Assembly (NCBI GenBank): GCA_947503435.1
Contig: CANNDL010000001.1
Location: 1-64,000 of the forward strand
Origin: an uncultured Kangiella sp.
GTDB taxonomy: Bacteria > Pseudomonadota > Gammaproteobacteria > Enterobacterales > Kangiellaceae
Length of the DNA stretch: 64,000 nt
Reading direction: 5' to 3'
Each line of letters opens with the position of its first letter. Position 1 is the first letter of the stretch. The position numbers were made by a program, and so were the translations under genes. Below the pieces are notes generated by a model. The model was not told the DNA's origin. It saw only the letters and a program-made list of their open reading frames with translations, and did no database searches. Of the stretch, positions 9,352 to 19,144 are shown piece after piece.

Positions 9352-9891
9352 ATGGCGAAACTGCACAACTTTTATAAAGAGACTGTAGTAAGTGAGCTTC
9401 AAGAGAAGTTTGCTTTCAAGTCAGTTATGCAAGTCCCACGCATTACCAAGATCACATTGAACATGGGTCTAGGTGAAGCTATTGCGGACAAGAAAATACT
9501 GGAACACGCAGTCAATGATATGACCGCAATCTCAGGCCAAAAACCAATTATCACTAAAGCTCGCAAATCTGTTGCTGGCTTTAAAATTCGTGATGATTAT
9601 CCAATTGGTTGCAAGGTAACCCTGCGTGGCGAGCGTATGTGGGAGTTCCTTGAGCGTTTCATTTCAATTGCAATTCCTCGTATTCGTGACTTCCGTGGTT
9701 TAAACCCTAAATCATTCGACGGTCGCGGTAACTATTCTGTAGGTATCAAAGAGCAAATCATTTTCCCTGAAATTGATTATGACAAAGTTGATAAAATCCG
9801 TGGTATGGACATTACTATTACTACGTCTGCAGCTAACAATGAAGAAGGGCGTGCTTTATTAGATGCGTTCAACTTCCCATTGAAATCATAA
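9352..9891 (+). CDS. rplE: 50S ribosomal protein L5
   Basis: 179 residues, the usual length. L5 carries 5S rRNA into the central protuberance and contacts P-site tRNA. Family motifs [13 protein letters not shown] near residue 30 and [20 protein letters not shown] near residue 111 are present. Confidence 0.98.
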   Translation: MAKLHNFYKETVVSELQEKFAFKSVMQVPRITKITLNMGLGEAIADKKILEHAVNDMTAISGQKPIITKARKSVAGFKIRDDYPIGCKVTLRGERMWEFLERFISIAIPRIRDFRGLNPKSFDGRGNYSVGIKEQIIFPEIDYDKVDKIRGMDITITTSAANNEEGRALLDAFNFPLKS

Positions 9892-9901
9892 GGAACGCGC
9901 A

Positions 9902-10207
9902 ATGGCTAAAACATCTATGGTTCAGCGCGAACTAAAGCGCACTAAGACAGTTGCTAAATTCGCTGCAAAGCGTGCGGAGCTTAAAGCAATCATTAACAAC
10001 CCTAAGTCTTCTGAAGAAGAAGTTTGGGAAGCTCAAGTTAAGTTGCAAAAGTTACCACGTGACGCAAGTCCATCTCGTCAACGTAATCGTTGTCGCGTAA
10101 CAGGTCGTCCTCATGGCGTTCTACGTAAGTTCGGTTTATGCCGTAACAAATTACGTGAACAAGCTATGCTAGGTAACGTTCCTGGTTTAGTTAAAGCAAG
10201 CTGGTAG
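9902..10207 (+). CDS. rpsN: 30S ribosomal protein S14 (zinc-free form)
   Basis: 101 residues, the long form of S14. The C-terminal core ([20 protein letters not shown]) has the sequence of the zinc-independent type, with only two of the four cysteines of the short zinc-binding type. S14 completes the 30S head late in assembly. Confidence 0.97.
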   Translation: MAKTSMVQRELKRTKTVAKFAAKRAELKAIINNPKSSEEEVWEAQVKLQKLPRDASPSRQRNRCRVTGRPHGVLRKFGLCRNKLREQAMLGNVPGLVKASW

Positions 10208-10222
10208 TCGGGAGAATAGATC

Positions 10223-10615
10223 ATGAGTATGCAAGATCCTATTGCAGATATGTTGACTCGTATTCGTAACGGCCAAGCTGCTGCGAAGAAAAGTGTAAAC
10301 ATGCCTGCTTCAAAATTAAAAGCGTCAATTGCACAAGTATTAACTGATGAAGGTTTCATCGGTGGTTATAGCGTTTCAGAAGATGTGAAAGCGACTATGA
10401 CGGTTGAATTGAAATATTTTCAAGGCCAACCAGTAATTGATCAGTTGAAGCGCGTTAGTCGTCCAGGTCTACGTATCTATAAGAAAGTAGACGATTTGCC
10501 TAAAGTAATTGGCGGCTTAGGTGTTTCAATTATTTCAACTTCGAAAGGTGTCATGAGCGATCGTGCTGCGCGTAAAGCGGGCCACGGTGGTGAAGTCATC
10601 TGCACTGTAGCGTAA
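10223..10615 (+). CDS. rpsH: 30S ribosomal protein S8
   Basis: 130 residues starting [19 protein letters not shown]. In E. coli S8 is both a primary 16S rRNA binder and the translational repressor of the spc operon, acting at a site near rplE. I did not identify the equivalent RNA structure here. The C-terminal [20 protein letters not shown] segment that contacts rRNA is intact. Confidence 0.98.
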   Translation: MSMQDPIADMLTRIRNGQAAAKKSVNMPASKLKASIAQVLTDEGFIGGYSVSEDVKATMTVELKYFQGQPVIDQLKRVSRPGLRIYKKVDDLPKVIGGLGVSIISTSKGVMSDRAARKAGHGGEVICTVA

Positions 10616-10627
10616 GGGGAATTTAAG

Positions 10628-11158
10628 ATGTCACGTGTAGCAAAAAGCGCTGTATCTATCCCTTCTGGTGTTGATGTAAACATCAAAGATGGCGTGATCA
10701 GTGTAAAAGGTTCAAAATCCACTCTTGAACAACAAATGCACCAGGACGTAGTGATTAAAATTGAAGATGGCGAAGTAACTTTTGCTCCTTCTGAGTCTGC
10801 TACTAACTGGGCAATGGCTGGTACTTTCCGCTCTTTAGTTAACAACATGGTTGTTGGCGTAACTGATGGTTTCGAAAAGAAACTTCAGTTAGTGGGTGTT
10901 GGTTACCGTGCAAATGTTCAAGGTAAGAAAGTAAACTTAACCCTAGGTTTCTCACACCCAGTAGTTCACGAAGTTCCAGAAGGCATCACTGTTGAAGCGC
11001 CTTCTCAAACAGAACTTGTGATCAAGGGTGCGAACAAGCAAGTTGTTGGCGAAGTAGCGGCGAAGATTCGCGCTTACCGTCCACCAGAGCCTTATAAAGG
11101 TAAAGGTGTACGCTACGTCGACGAGCATATTGTTCGTAAAGAAGCTAAGAAGAAGTAG
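10628..11158 (+). CDS. rplF: 50S ribosomal protein L6
   Basis: 176 residues with the two repeated alpha/beta domains of L6. The C-terminal signature [16 protein letters not shown] near residues 152-167 is nearly invariant and contacts 23S rRNA near the sarcin-ricin loop. Twelve bases after rpsH. Confidence 0.98.
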   Translation: MSRVAKSAVSIPSGVDVNIKDGVISVKGSKSTLEQQMHQDVVIKIEDGEVTFAPSESATNWAMAGTFRSLVNNMVVGVTDGFEKKLQLVGVGYRANVQGKKVNLTLGFSHPVVHEVPEGITVEAPSQTELVIKGANKQVVGEVAAKIRAYRPPEPYKGKGVRYVDEHIVRKEAKKK

Positions 11159-11171
11159 TAGGGCTTAAGAT

Positions 11172-11525
11172 ATGAAAAAGAAAATTCAACGTATTCGTCG
11201 TGCGACTAAAAGCCGCGCGAAAATGCACGAGTTAGGCGCTAATCGTCTAGTCGTGAACAGAACTCCTCGTCATATTTACGCTCAAGTAATTTCTGGCGAA
11301 AACGGTTCTGTAATTGCTAGTGCTTCTACTGTTGAAAAGTCTGTTCGCGGTGACGTGAAAACGACTGGTAACGTAGATGCAGCTAAGCATGTAGGCACTC
11401 TAGTAGCAGAGCGTGCTTTGGAAGCGGGCGTAAAGCAAGTTGCTTTTGACCGTAGTGGTTTCAAATATCATGGTCGTGTTCAAGCGTTAGCTGATGCGGC
11501 TCGTGAAAAAGGCTTACAATTCTAA
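11172..11525 (+). CDS. rplR: 50S ribosomal protein L18
   Basis: 117 residues. L18 binds 5S rRNA with L5 and L25. The basic N-terminus [15 protein letters not shown] and the closing [20 protein letters not shown] are typical. Confidence 0.97.
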   Translation: MKKKIQRIRRATKSRAKMHELGANRLVVNRTPRHIYAQVISGENGSVIASASTVEKSVRGDVKTTGNVDAAKHVGTLVAERALEAGVKQVAFDRSGFKYHGRVQALADAAREKGLQF

Positions 11526-11536
11526 GGTGACGACAG

Positions 11537-12040
11537 ATGGCTAGAGAAGTAGAAAATCAAGAAGGTTTTGTTGAGAAATTAGTCAACGTAAACCGTGTTG
11601 CTAAAGTAGTTAAAGGTGGTCGTGTATTCGGTTTCACAGCTTTAACTGTAGTTGGTGATGGTAAAGGTAAAATCGGTTTCGGTCGTGGTAAGTCGAAAGA
11701 AGTTCCAACTGCAATTCAAAAAGCAATGGAACAAGCTCGTCGCAACATGATCCAAGTGGATTTGAAAGACGGTCATACATTGCAACACCCAATTAACGCC
11801 CGTCACGGCGCATCTAAGGTATATATGCAACCAGCCTCTGAAGGTACTGGTATCATCGCCGGCGGTGCAATGCGTGCGGTATTCGAAGTGCTTGGCGTAC
11901 AAAACGTATTAGCGAAAAGCGTAGGCTCTACAAACCCAATTAACATCGTTCGCGCGACAGTTAATGGTTTGAAGCAAATGTCTTCTCCTGATTCAATGGC
12001 TGCTAAGCGTGGTAAAACTGTAGAAGAGATTTTGGACTAA
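11537..12040 (+). CDS. rpsE: 30S ribosomal protein S5
   Basis: 167 residues: an N-terminal double-stranded-RNA-binding-like domain with the [20 protein letters not shown] segment where spectinomycin and ram changes occur in other species, and a C-terminal domain with [20 protein letters not shown]5 supports decoding accuracy at the mRNA entry channel. No resistance-type change can be asserted without comparison. Confidence 0.98.
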   Translation: MAREVENQEGFVEKLVNVNRVAKVVKGGRVFGFTALTVVGDGKGKIGFGRGKSKEVPTAIQKAMEQARRNMIQVDLKDGHTLQHPINARHGASKVYMQPASEGTGIIAGGAMRAVFEVLGVQNVLAKSVGSTNPINIVRATVNGLKQMSSPDSMAAKRGKTVEEILD

Positions 12041-12044
12041 GACC

Positions 12045-12227
12045 ATGGCTAAGAAAATAATGAAAGTAACGCAGACGCGTTCTAGCATTGGCCGCTTAAA
12101 AGCACATAAAGCGTGCTTGACTGGCCTAGGCTTGCGTCGCATCGGTCATACTGTTGAAGTTGAAGACACCCCTTCAACTCGCGGTATGGTAAACAAAATT
12201 TACTACATGGTTTCTGTAGAGGAGTAA
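12045..12227 (+). CDS. rpmD: 50S ribosomal protein L30
   Basis: 60 residues, usual length, with the [20 protein letters not shown] motif that identifies L30. It lies four bases after rpsE and five before rplO. L30 is absent from some bacterial lineages but present here. Confidence 0.96.
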   Translation: MAKKIMKVTQTRSSIGRLKAHKACLTGLGLRRIGHTVEVEDTPSTRGMVNKIYYMVSVEE

Positions 12228-12231
12228 TGAC

Positions 12232-12693
12232 ATGCGTTTAAATACTTTAATGCCAGCTCCTGGCAGTAAGAAAAAAGCTAAGCGTGTTGGTCGTGGTATC
12301 GGTTCTACCGATGGTAAGACAGCAGGCCGCGGTCACAAAGGTTTGAAGTCTCGTTCAGGCGGTAAAGTAAAAATCGGTTTTGAAGGTGGTCAAATGCCTT
12401 TGAAACAGCGTTTACCTAAGTTCGGTTTTACTTCTCGTAAATCTTTGGTATCGGCAGAAGTTCGTTTAGGCGAATTAGCAAAAGTTGAAGGTGAAGTAGT
12501 TGATATGTTGAGCTTAAAAGCTGCAGGACTTATCACTAACAATATCCAAAACGTGAAAATCATGTTGTCTGGCGAAATTGATCGTGCGGTTACCGTTACT
12601 AACGGAATTCGTGTGAGCAAAGGCGCTAAAGCTGCTATCGAAGCAGCTGGCGGCAAAGTGGAAGAGGCTGCCCAAGAAGAGGGCAATAGCTAA
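12232..12693 (+). CDS. rplO: 50S ribosomal protein L15 with acidic tail
   Basis: 153 residues, about nine longer than the E. coli protein. The N-terminal [20 protein letters not shown] stretch, which threads into 23S rRNA, is standard. The extra length is at the C-terminus, which ends [14 protein letters not shown], an acidic tail not found in E. coli L15. The stop overlaps the secY start as TAATG. Confidence 0.97.
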   Translation: MRLNTLMPAPGSKKKAKRVGRGIGSTDGKTAGRGHKGLKSRSGGKVKIGFEGGQMPLKQRLPKFGFTSRKSLVSAEVRLGELAKVEGEVVDMLSLKAAGLITNNIQNVKIMLSGEIDRAVTVTNGIRVSKGAKAAIEAAGGKVEEAAQEEGNS

Positions 12694-14033
12694 TGGCTTT
12701 AAATCCACAAGATTTAGCGAAAAGCGGTGGCTTATCGGAGCTCAAACAACGTTTGTTGTTTGTGCTTCTTGCTATTGTGGTATTCCGTATAGGATCTTTT
12801 ATTCCTGTTCCTGGTGTAAATGGCTCAGTATTAGCTGATTTTTTATCTCAGCAAACCGGAATCACAGATCTATTAAACGTCTTTTCAGGTGGTGCTTTAG
12901 AGCGTGCGTCTGTTTTTGCATTGGGCATCATGCCGTATATTTCGGCGTCGATTATCATGCAAATCATGACATATGTGCATCCACCATTGAAAGAATTGAA
13001 GAAAGAAGGTCAAGCTGGTCAGCGTAAAATTAATCAATATACGCGTTACTTCACAGTGATCTTAGCAACGGTACAAGCATTTGGTATGGCTACTCAGTTA
13101 CCGGCTATGATTCCTGGCTTAGTAGATAATCCAGACTTTTCATTCTACTTCATTGCTATCGTAACTTTAGTTACAGGCACAATGTTCTTGATGTGGTTAG
13201 GTGAGCAAATCACTGAGCGTGGTATTGGTAACGGTATCTCTATCATTATTTTGGTAGGTATCGTAGCGGGACTTCCGCCATCAATCGCGCAAATGTTCAG
13301 CGATGCTTATGACGGCACTCGTAATGTACTAGAAATTCTAGTGTTTGGTGTTTTCGCTCTAGCGGTGGTTTATTTCATCGTTTGGGTGGAAAGAGCTTTA
13401 CGTCGCATTACGATTAATTACGCCAAACGCCAACAAGGCAATAAAGTTTACGCTGCTCAAAGTAGTTATTTACCAATGAAAGTTAATGCTGCAGGTGTAA
13501 TCCCAGCTATCTTTGCATCCAGTATCGTTTTGTTCCCAAGTACTTTATTGTCTTGGTTCTCTACGGGTTCTGGTGAAGTAAGTTGGTTTACAACACTGGC
13601 GCAAAACTTACAGCCTGGTAAACCCTTATATATGATGATGTATGCCGCGGGTATTATATTCTTTGCGTTCTTCTATACCGCATTGACGCAAAACCCACGT
13701 GATACAGCTGAGAATTTGAAGAAGCAAGGTGCATTCATCCCAGGTATTCGTCCTGGTCAACAAACTGCCGGTTACCTTGATAAAGTGACAACCCGATTAA
13801 CTTTCTGGGGCGCGCTTTACATGACAGCGGTTTGTTTGTTACCTGAATTACTAATCTTGTTCTTTAATTACCCGTTCTACTTCGGTGGAACTTCACTACT
13901 GATTATTGTTGTTGTAGCAATTGACTTTATGGCTCAAGTGCAAGCGCACTTAATGTCACAACAATATGATTCAGTTTTAAAGAAAGCAAACCTCCACAAA
14001 CAAGGCCCTGGTGGTCGAGTTCGTGGTCGCTAG
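12693..14033 (+). CDS. secY: Preprotein translocase subunit SecY
   Basis: 446 residues with the expected ten membrane helices. SecY forms the protein-conducting channel of the inner membrane with SecE and SecG. The plug/second-helix region [15 protein letters not shown] near residue 75 and the cytoplasmic loop [20 protein letters not shown] near residue 325 (SecA and ribosome docking) are well conserved. Translationally coupled to rplO. Confidence 0.98.
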   Translation: MALNPQDLAKSGGLSELKQRLLFVLLAIVVFRIGSFIPVPGVNGSVLADFLSQQTGITDLLNVFSGGALERASVFALGIMPYISASIIMQIMTYVHPPLKELKKEGQAGQRKINQYTRYFTVILATVQAFGMATQLPAMIPGLVDNPDFSFYFIAIVTLVTGTMFLMWLGEQITERGIGNGISIIILVGIVAGLPPSIAQMFSDAYDGTRNVLEILVFGVFALAVVYFIVWVERALRRITINYAKRQQGNKVYAAQSSYLPMKVNAAGVIPAIFASSIVLFPSTLLSWFSTGSGEVSWFTTLAQNLQPGKPLYMMMYAAGIIFFAFFYTALTQNPRDTAENLKKQGAFIPGIRPGQQTAGYLDKVTTRLTFWGALYMTAVCLLPELLILFFNYPFYFGGTSLLIIVVVAIDFMAQVQAHLMSQQYDSVLKKANLHKQGPGGRVRGR

Positions 14034-14049
14034 CATCTTGGAGTAACTT

Positions 14050-14163
14050 ATGAAAGTTCGTGCTTCTGTAAAAGCAATGTGCCGTAACTGCAAAGTGATT
14101 CGTCGTCACGGAGCAGTACGTGTAATCTGTACTGACCCACGCCATAAACAGCGTCAAGGTTAG
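14050..14163 (+). CDS. rpmJ: 50S ribosomal protein L36 (zinc-binding form)
   Basis: A 37-codon gene between secY and the alpha promoter. The product [20 protein letters not shown]... has zinc ligands Cys11, Cys14, Cys27 and His32, so it is the zinc-dependent type; no zinc-free paralogue is in this window. A GGAG site lies eight bases before the ATG. The position after secY is the conserved one. Confidence 0.96.
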   Translation: MKVRASVKAMCRNCKVIRRHGAVRVICTDPRHKQRQG

Positions 14164-14176
14164 TTAATTTAATTGG

Positions 14177-14205
14177 TTGATTTTTACGCTTTGAACGGCT
14201 AGAAT
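14177..14205 (+). promoter_or_regulatory. alpha operon promoter
   Basis: TTGATT at 14177-14182 and TAGAAT at 14200-14205 are separated by 17 bases, followed by the GC-rich discriminator ACGCGCCC. It drives rpsM-rpsK-rpsD-rpoA. The leader of about 40 bases is where S4 represses translation in E. coli; I could not confirm the pseudoknot by eye. Confidence 0.75.
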
Positions 14206-14251
14206 ACGCGCCCTTCAAAGCTTGCTAATCACATTTAAGGAGAACCTGTTA

Positions 14252-14608
14252 ATGGCTCGTATAGCTGGTATTAACATTCCTGTACAAAAGCATGCTGAGA
14301 TCGCATTGACCGCTATTTATGGTATCGGTCGTCCTCGTGCACAGAAAATCTGTGCTGATGCAGGGGTAGAACCTACTGCAAAGATCAAAAGTTTGAGCGA
14401 AGATCAAATTGAAAATCTACGTAACGAGGTGAGCAAATTTACCGTTGAAGGTGATTTGCGTCGCGAAATCAACATGAATATTAAACGTTTGATGGACTTG
14501 GGTTGTTTCCGAGGCATTCGTCACCGTCGTAACTTACCACTTCGTGGTCAGCGTACGAAGACAAATGCTCGCACCCGTAAAGGCCCACGCAAACCTATTA
14601 AGAAATAA
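14252..14608 (+). CDS. rpsM: 30S ribosomal protein S13
   Basis: 118 residues beginning [21 protein letters not shown]13 contacts P-site tRNA with its basic C-terminal tail ([16 protein letters not shown]). An in-frame reading from 14222 adds ten residues not found in the family; the ATG at 14252 has an AAGGAGA site upstream and gives the normal length. Confidence 0.97.
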   Translation: MARIAGINIPVQKHAEIALTAIYGIGRPRAQKICADAGVEPTAKIKSLSEDQIENLRNEVSKFTVEGDLRREINMNIKRLMDLGCFRGIRHRRNLPLRGQRTKTNARTRKGPRKPIKK

Positions 14609-14625
14609 TTTAGGTATTATTAAAC

Positions 14626-15015
14626 ATGGCTAAATCACCTCGTACTACGAAAAAGAAAGTCAAAAAGCATGTTGTTGATGGTATGGCGCACATTCACGCG
14701 TCATTTAACAATACCATCATCACCATCACAGACCGCCAAGGTAATGCTCTTTCATGGGCTACTGCTGGCGGCTCTGGCTTCCGTGGTTCACGTAAATCTA
14801 CTCCATTTGCTGCACAGGTTGCGTCTGATCGCGCTGCTCAGGTAGTTAAAGAAATGGGTATGAAGAATGTAGAAGTATTTGTTAAAGGTCCTGGACCAGG
14901 TCGTGAGTCTGCTGTGCGTGCATTGAACGCTGCAGGTTTCAAGATCACTAACATTACTGACGTGACACCAATCCCTCACAACGGTTGCCGCCCGCCTAAG
15001 AAGCGTCGCGTATAA
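14626..15015 (+). CDS. rpsK: 30S ribosomal protein S11
   Basis: 129 residues. S11 forms part of the E-site platform. Conserved segments: [19 protein letters not shown] near residue 23 and [20 protein letters not shown] at the C-terminus. Confidence 0.98.
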   Translation: MAKSPRTTKKKVKKHVVDGMAHIHASFNNTIITITDRQGNALSWATAGGSGFRGSRKSTPFAAQVASDRAAQVVKEMGMKNVEVFVKGPGPGRESAVRALNAAGFKITNITDVTPIPHNGCRPPKKRRV

Positions 15016-15039
15016 CCAAGAGATTAACGGGAGTTAACA

Positions 15040-15660
15040 ATGGCTAGATATTTAGGTCCAAAGTTAAAATTGTCGCGTCGTGAAGGTGTTGACCTAGGTC
15101 ACAAATCAGGCGTTCGTGCAATTGAAACTAAATGTAAAATCGAAGTTAAACCAGGTCAACACGGTGCAGGCCGTGGTCGTTTATCGGACTATGGTTTACA
15201 GTTACGTGAAAAGCAAAAAGTACGTCGTATCTACGGTGTTCTAGAGCGTCAATTCCGTAACTACTATAAAGAAGCAGATCGTCTTAAAGGCGCAACTGGT
15301 GGTAACTTGTTGCAGCTTTTAGAATCTCGCTTGGATAACGTGGTTTTCCGTATGGGTTACGCTGCTACTCGCAACGAAGCACGTCAATTAGTAAGCCACA
15401 AAGCAATCTTAGTTAATGGTAGATCAGTAAACGTACCTTCTTACGTAGTTAAGTCGGAAGACGTTGTAACTGTGCGTGAAAAATCTCAAAAGCAAGCGCG
15501 TATTGTAGCTGCTTTAGAATTGGCCGCTCAGCGTGATAAGCCAGAATGGATTGATGTTGATGCAAAGAAAATGGAAGGAACTTTCAAGCGTATGCCTGAG
15601 CGTTCTGAGTTAGATGCTAGCATCAACGAAAACCTAATTGTGGAACTTTACTCTAAGTAA
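15040..15660 (+). CDS. rpsD: 30S ribosomal protein S4
   Basis: 206 residues, same length as E. coli S4 and of the zinc-free type (one cysteine only in the N-terminal domain). The S4 RNA-binding domain lies about residues 95-160 ([20 protein letters not shown]). In E. coli S4 represses the alpha operon. A moderate hairpin follows before rpoA. Confidence 0.98.
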   Translation: MARYLGPKLKLSRREGVDLGHKSGVRAIETKCKIEVKPGQHGAGRGRLSDYGLQLREKQKVRRIYGVLERQFRNYYKEADRLKGATGGNLLQLLESRLDNVVFRMGYAATRNEARQLVSHKAILVNGRSVNVPSYVVKSEDVVTVREKSQKQARIVAALELAAQRDKPEWIDVDAKKMEGTFKRMPERSELDASINENLIVELYSK

Positions 15661-15681
15661 TCCGCTAGGTTTAGTACGCCG

Positions 15682-15709
15682 AAGCCTGAGAGTTTTTACT
15701 ATCAGGCTT
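15682..15709 (+). terminator. Weak terminator-like hairpin between rpsD and rpoA
   Basis: An 8-bp stem (AAGCCTGA with TCAGGCTT, 12-base loop) runs into TTTTG. It could lower transcription into rpoA or mark mRNA processing; the short T run makes full termination unlikely. No convincing separate rpoA promoter is visible in the remaining 70 bases. Confidence 0.45.
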
Positions 15710-15778
15710 TTGTGCGTTTAATAAAACGTTTAATTGCGTTTGATTATGAATTTTTTTAATCCTTAGAAGAGGGATATT

Positions 15779-16759
15779 ATGTCAGCTACTGAATTTCTAA
15801 CTCCGCGTCAAATTAAGGTTGAATCTAACGAAGGCACTAAAGCTCGTGTGATTTTGGAACCTTTTGAACGTGGTTTTGGACACACTTTAGGTAATTCTCT
15901 TCGTCGTATTCTATTATCGTCAATGCCTGGTGCAGCGGTAACTGAAGTAGAAATCGACGGCGTTCTTCACGAGTACTCTGCTATGGAAGGTGTACAAGAA
16001 GACGTAATTGATATCCTTTTGAACCTAAAAGGATTAGCTGTACTTCTTGAAGATAAAGAAGAAGCGACTTTAACTTTACAAAAGAAAGGTGAAGGCGTTG
16101 TAACAGCTGCTGATATTGAAGAGTTAACCGGTGCAGAAGTAGTGAATAAAGATCACTACATTGCGACTTTGAACAAAGGCGGTGCTTTAAGCATGCGTAT
16201 TAATGTTCGTTTAGGTCGTGGTTATGAAGCGTCAAATACTCGTAAATTACCAGAAGGCGAAGATAAGCCAATTGGTGTTTTACATGTAGATTCTTCTTTC
16301 AGCCCAATGAAAAAAGTTTCATACACCGTAGAAGCTGCGCGTGTAGAGCAACGTACTAATTTAGATAAATTAGTTTTGGACCTAGAAACTAACGGTACTA
16401 TCGATCCTGAAGAAGCGATTCGTCGTAGTGCGACAATCCTTCAAGAGCAATTAGCTGCTTTCGTAGACTTAAAAGACGAGAAGCAAGCTGAGCCAGAGAA
16501 AGAAGAGCCAGAAGTTGATCCAATTCTATTACGTCCTGTGGACGATCTAGAATTAACAGTACGTTCTGCAAACTGTCTGAAAACTGAGAATATCCATTAC
16601 ATTGGTGACTTGGTACAACGCACAGAAGTTGAGCTTCTTAAAACACCTAACTTAGGTAAGAAGTCATTAACCGAAATTAAAGACGTATTAGCTTCTCGTG
16701 GCTTGTCTTTAGGTATGCGTTTAGAAAATTGGCCACCATCAAGTATCCTTGAAGGATAA
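15779..16759 (+). CDS. rpoA: DNA-directed RNA polymerase subunit alpha
   Basis: 326 residues. The N-terminal dimerisation domain runs to about residue 235 ([21 protein letters not shown] near 36-56), followed by an acidic linker and the C-terminal domain that binds UP elements and activators ([20 protein letters not shown] near 262-281, [14 protein letters not shown] near 295). A GAGGG site precedes the ATG. A strong terminator separates it from rplQ, which is less usual. Confidence 0.99.
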   Translation: MSATEFLTPRQIKVESNEGTKARVILEPFERGFGHTLGNSLRRILLSSMPGAAVTEVEIDGVLHEYSAMEGVQEDVIDILLNLKGLAVLLEDKEEATLTLQKKGEGVVTAADIEELTGAEVVNKDHYIATLNKGGALSMRINVRLGRGYEASNTRKLPEGEDKPIGVLHVDSSFSPMKKVSYTVEAARVEQRTNLDKLVLDLETNGTIDPEEAIRRSATILQEQLAAFVDLKDEKQAEPEKEEPEVDPILLRPVDDLELTVRSANCLKTENIHYIGDLVQRTEVELLKTPNLGKKSLTEIKDVLASRGLSLGMRLENWPPSSILEG

Positions 16760-16780
16760 TTGATAGTAGCTCAATAAATT

Positions 16781-16811
16781 AAGACGCTATCTTTGATAGC
16801 GTCTTTTATTT
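16781..16811 (+). terminator. Intrinsic terminator between rpoA and rplQ
   Basis: An 11-bp perfect stem, AAGACGCTATC with GATAGCGTCTT, closes a three-base TTT loop and is followed by TTATTTT. This looks like an efficient rho-independent terminator placed inside what is usually a continuous operon. Confidence 0.85.
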
Positions 16812-16837
16812 TAAGCTTTTCTAGTACTATCGCAGGC

Positions 16838-16843
16838 TAGAAT
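16838..16843 (+). promoter_or_regulatory. Possible rplQ promoter (-10 box)
   Basis: TAGAAT at 16838-16843 sits between the rpoA terminator and rplQ, in the context GGCTAGAAT that also occurs at the alpha promoter. The -35 region 17-18 bases upstream (GCTTTT) is poor and there is no GC-rich discriminator. A separate promoter is expected because a terminator precedes the gene. Confidence 0.4.
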
Positions 16844-16865
16844 TAAATAGAGTGAGGAACTCAAT

Positions 16866-17264
16866 ATGCGTCATCGTAAATCAGGTCGTCAATTAAACCG
16901 TAATAGCTCTCACCGTAAGGCTATGTTCAAGAACATGACTGCGTCATTAATTGAGCATGAATTAATCAAAACTACTTTGCCAAAAGCAAAAGAGTTAAGA
17001 ATGATTGCTGAGCCATTAATCACTTTGTCGAAGAAAGATACAGTAGCTAATCGTCGTTTGGCGTTTGCTCGTATTCGTAACAATGCTGCTGTAGCAAAGC
17101 TATTCGCTGAGCTTGGCCCTCGTTACCAAGAACGTCCAGGTGGTTACTTACGTATTTTGAAGTGTGGTAACCGTCCAGGTGACAACGCTCCAATGGCATA
17201 CGTAGAATTAGTTGACCGTCCAGTTGTAGAAGAAGATTTTGAAGAAGAAGTTGGTGAAGAGTAA
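16866..17264 (+). CDS. rplQ: 50S ribosomal protein L17 with acidic tail
   Basis: 132 residues starting [21 protein letters not shown]17 sits near the tunnel exit. The last 15 residues are strongly acidic ([13 protein letters not shown]), a tail that differs from the E. coli end. It is preceded by an intrinsic terminator and followed by one, so it may be a one-gene unit. Confidence 0.97.
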   Translation: MRHRKSGRQLNRNSSHRKAMFKNMTASLIEHELIKTTLPKAKELRMIAEPLITLSKKDTVANRRLAFARIRNNAAVAKLFAELGPRYQERPGGYLRILKCGNRPGDNAPMAYVELVDRPVVEEDFEEEVGEE

Positions 17265-17290
17265 TCTTTGACACTTCTTTCTAAAAATTT

Positions 17291-17320
17291 AAAAAAAGCC
17301 GGCAATTGCCGGCTTTTTTT
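17291..17320. terminator. Bidirectional intrinsic terminator
   Basis: A perfect palindrome: seven A, GCCGGC, AATT, GCCGGC, seven T. It works on both strands, ending rplQ from the left and the minus-strand methyltransferase gene from the right. Confidence 0.92.
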
Positions 17321-17331
17321 ATAACTGTGGA

Positions 17332-17958
17332 TTATTGCTTTATATGCAGTATGTAACCATCAAATCTATTAGGTTCAGTTGAATACCAGTCAAGGTAGTC
17401 ACAATGAAAATGTTGCTGACATTTTTCTGCTAACTCATAAAAAGGGTCTCGACCCGGATCGGCAAAGATAATATCTTTAACCCCTGCTTTTAATGCTCGA
17501 TTAATTAATTTGAAATGCGTAGTTGTGAGCTGTTCCCAAAAGCAAATATCTGCGCCAAATATTAATTCTTGTTTGACTAAATCCTGTTTCCTAAGTTTGT
17601 TAAATGATTTTATTAGAGGTTCTACAGTTACGCCGTTAAGCTCAGCTTGTGCTTGTAAAAAAGGAAATACATCTTCATCGAAATCAACTCCAGTTACTTT
17701 CGCATGGGCATTTTCGGCACAAAATATTGCCGCTGGACCCCATCCGCAACCTAGTTCCATAATTTTTTTAGCAGGCTTTAATAATTGCTTATGCAGCAAG
17801 TAGTCCATAATTAGAAAACTTGAGTCCCACGTTTTATGACCATGTGCGCTAGGTACATAAGTATTTTCTAGTTCTTTTACAGTTGGGTGTTCGTCTTCGA
17901 AAAGAAAAATTCCGTAGGCTTGAAAAAGTTTAGATTCTAACTCAGCAACTTGAGGCAT
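17332..17958 (-). CDS. SAM-dependent methyltransferase, MTF16-like
   Basis: 208 residues. The SAM-binding motif I, IMELGCGWGPAAIFCA near residues 66-81, and the VTGVDFDEDVFP strand/acidic loop near 88-99 place it among class I methyltransferases, close to the group that includes protein lysine methyltransferases and the ETFB/nicotinamide methyltransferase fold. Substrate not identifiable. It ends at a bidirectional terminator and lies nine bases downstream of the DUF1232 gene, so the two are probably co-transcribed. Confidence 0.75.
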   Translation of the reverse strand: MPQVAELESKLFQAYGIFLFEDEHPTVKELENTYVPSAHGHKTWDSSFLIMDYLLHKQLLKPAKKIMELGCGWGPAAIFCAENAHAKVTGVDFDEDVFPFLQAQAELNGVTVEPLIKSFNKLRKQDLVKQELIFGADICFWEQLTTTHFKLINRALKAGVKDIIFADPGRDPFYELAEKCQQHFHCDYLDWYSTEPNRFDGYILHIKQ

Positions 17959-17966
17959 ATTAATAA

Positions 17967-18401
17967 TTACTCGGCTTCAATAGCGGTTGTTTTCGTTTTC
18001 TTAAAGAATTTATCTAGCTTTAATTGTGCCATTTTGACATGCGAATCTTTAATGGAGGCTGTTACGGTTGAAAACGCTAAAGCTAATGCTCCTAAATCAT
18101 CCATCCATCCACCGGGTAAAATATCAGGGATCAAATCTAAAGGTAGAATGAAATATCCTAGCGCACTCAAGATAATACTTTTATGTTTTGCAGGAGTATC
18201 AGAGTCTTTCATGCAGTAGTACATGATAAAAGACTTTTCCATGGTTTCCTTGCCCACTTTGATAGCAAAACATTTGGTCTTTTGCCAAAAAGAATCGTCG
18301 GTATAATGCTGTTTATAGTCCTGATTAATGATTTCATCATTATCGACAACGGTTGCATTGTTGATGGGTTTGTTAGGATCAGCCACCATAAAGTGCTCCA
18401 T
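17967..18401 (-). CDS. DUF1232 (YkvA-like) membrane-associated protein
   Basis: 144 residues; function unknown. The DUF1232 core is recognisable at residues 75-110: a hydrophobic segment LSALGYFILPLDLIPDILPG followed by WMDDLGALALAF. The LIPD motif is the hallmark of this family. Two in-frame ATGs are possible (18401 and 18389). It lies between a degenerate receiver gene and a methyltransferase gene on the same strand. Confidence 0.75.
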   Translation of the reverse strand: MEHFMVADPNKPINNATVVDNDEIINQDYKQHYTDDSFWQKTKCFAIKVGKETMEKSFIMYYCMKDSDTPAKHKSIILSALGYFILPLDLIPDILPGGWMDDLGALALAFSTVTASIKDSHVKMAQLKLDKFFKKTKTTAIEAE

Positions 18402-18473
18402 AAGCTTTGCTACAAGTATAATTGGGTTTGAAAAGCATATTTCAATTAAATTGATAAAAAGAGTATAAGGGAG

Positions 18474-19025
18474 TTATTGTACTTCGGTTAAAAAGTCTTT
18501 TTGATGCTCGAAACTACTTAATGAACGAGCTAGCTTATGCTGGAGTTCTTGAATGGAGTTTGAGCTAGCGGCATGTTGCTGCACTAAATTATCAGCAGCA
18601 TCCGTGTATTTTGATAAAGTTTTCGATAGTTCAAGCAGTTGTCTATGACTGAAGTGGATATTTTTATTTAATAAAAGCTTTTTACAAAAATCTATAAGTT
18701 CTGCTTTTTGAAAGGGAGCCGTAAAGAAATTTTCGATACCTTGCTTGTAAACCCATTCGCGCAGAGAAACACTATCACTTTCCGAATAGATACAGAGTTG
18801 AGTCGAAGCATCTATGGAACGTTTAATTTTTCTAACAGCGGGGTATCCCAAAGCATTGTTTAAGGAAACTAAAACAAGCCCAATAGATTGTTTTTCTTTG
18901 ACAATAAATCCATCAGCTTCTGGGCTTGAGTTCACGTATTCTAAAATGCAGCCAGCCAATTTCAATTCTTGTAATATTTCTGCTAGGTAATTTTTATCAT
19001 CATCTAGTAGCAATAATTTATTCAT
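18474..19025 (-). CDS. Degenerate response-regulator receiver protein
   Basis: 183 residues. The fold of a CheY-like receiver is suggested by the acidic LLLLDDDKNYL start (Asp8-Asp10), a hydrophobic strand at residues 50-53, and FFTAPF near 101-105. The usual phospho-accepting Asp is Ser54 and the usual Lys before Pro104 is Ala103, so phosphorylation by the normal route is unlikely. Residues 115-183 form a Gln/Leu/Ser-rich helical tail with coiled-coil character and no DNA-binding or catalytic domain. Likely a pseudo-receiver acting through protein contacts; partner unknown. Confidence 0.65.
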   Translation of the reverse strand: MNKLLLLDDDKNYLAEILQELKLAGCILEYVNSSPEADGFIVKEKQSIGLVLVSLNNALGYPAVRKIKRSIDASTQLCIYSESDSVSLREWVYKQGIENFFTAPFQKAELIDFCKKLLLNKNIHFSHRQLLELSKTLSKYTDAADNLVQQHAASSNSIQELQHKLARSLSSFEHQKDFLTEVQ

Positions 19026-19144
19026 AAATTACAGTAGGTTACCAGTATAAATATAAGTATACTTTAACATTGTTAAGATAAAATGAATGAAAAGATTTTT
19101 AAAATCATAAGTAAATCTTTTCTAAACTGTGAGGTAAAACAACA

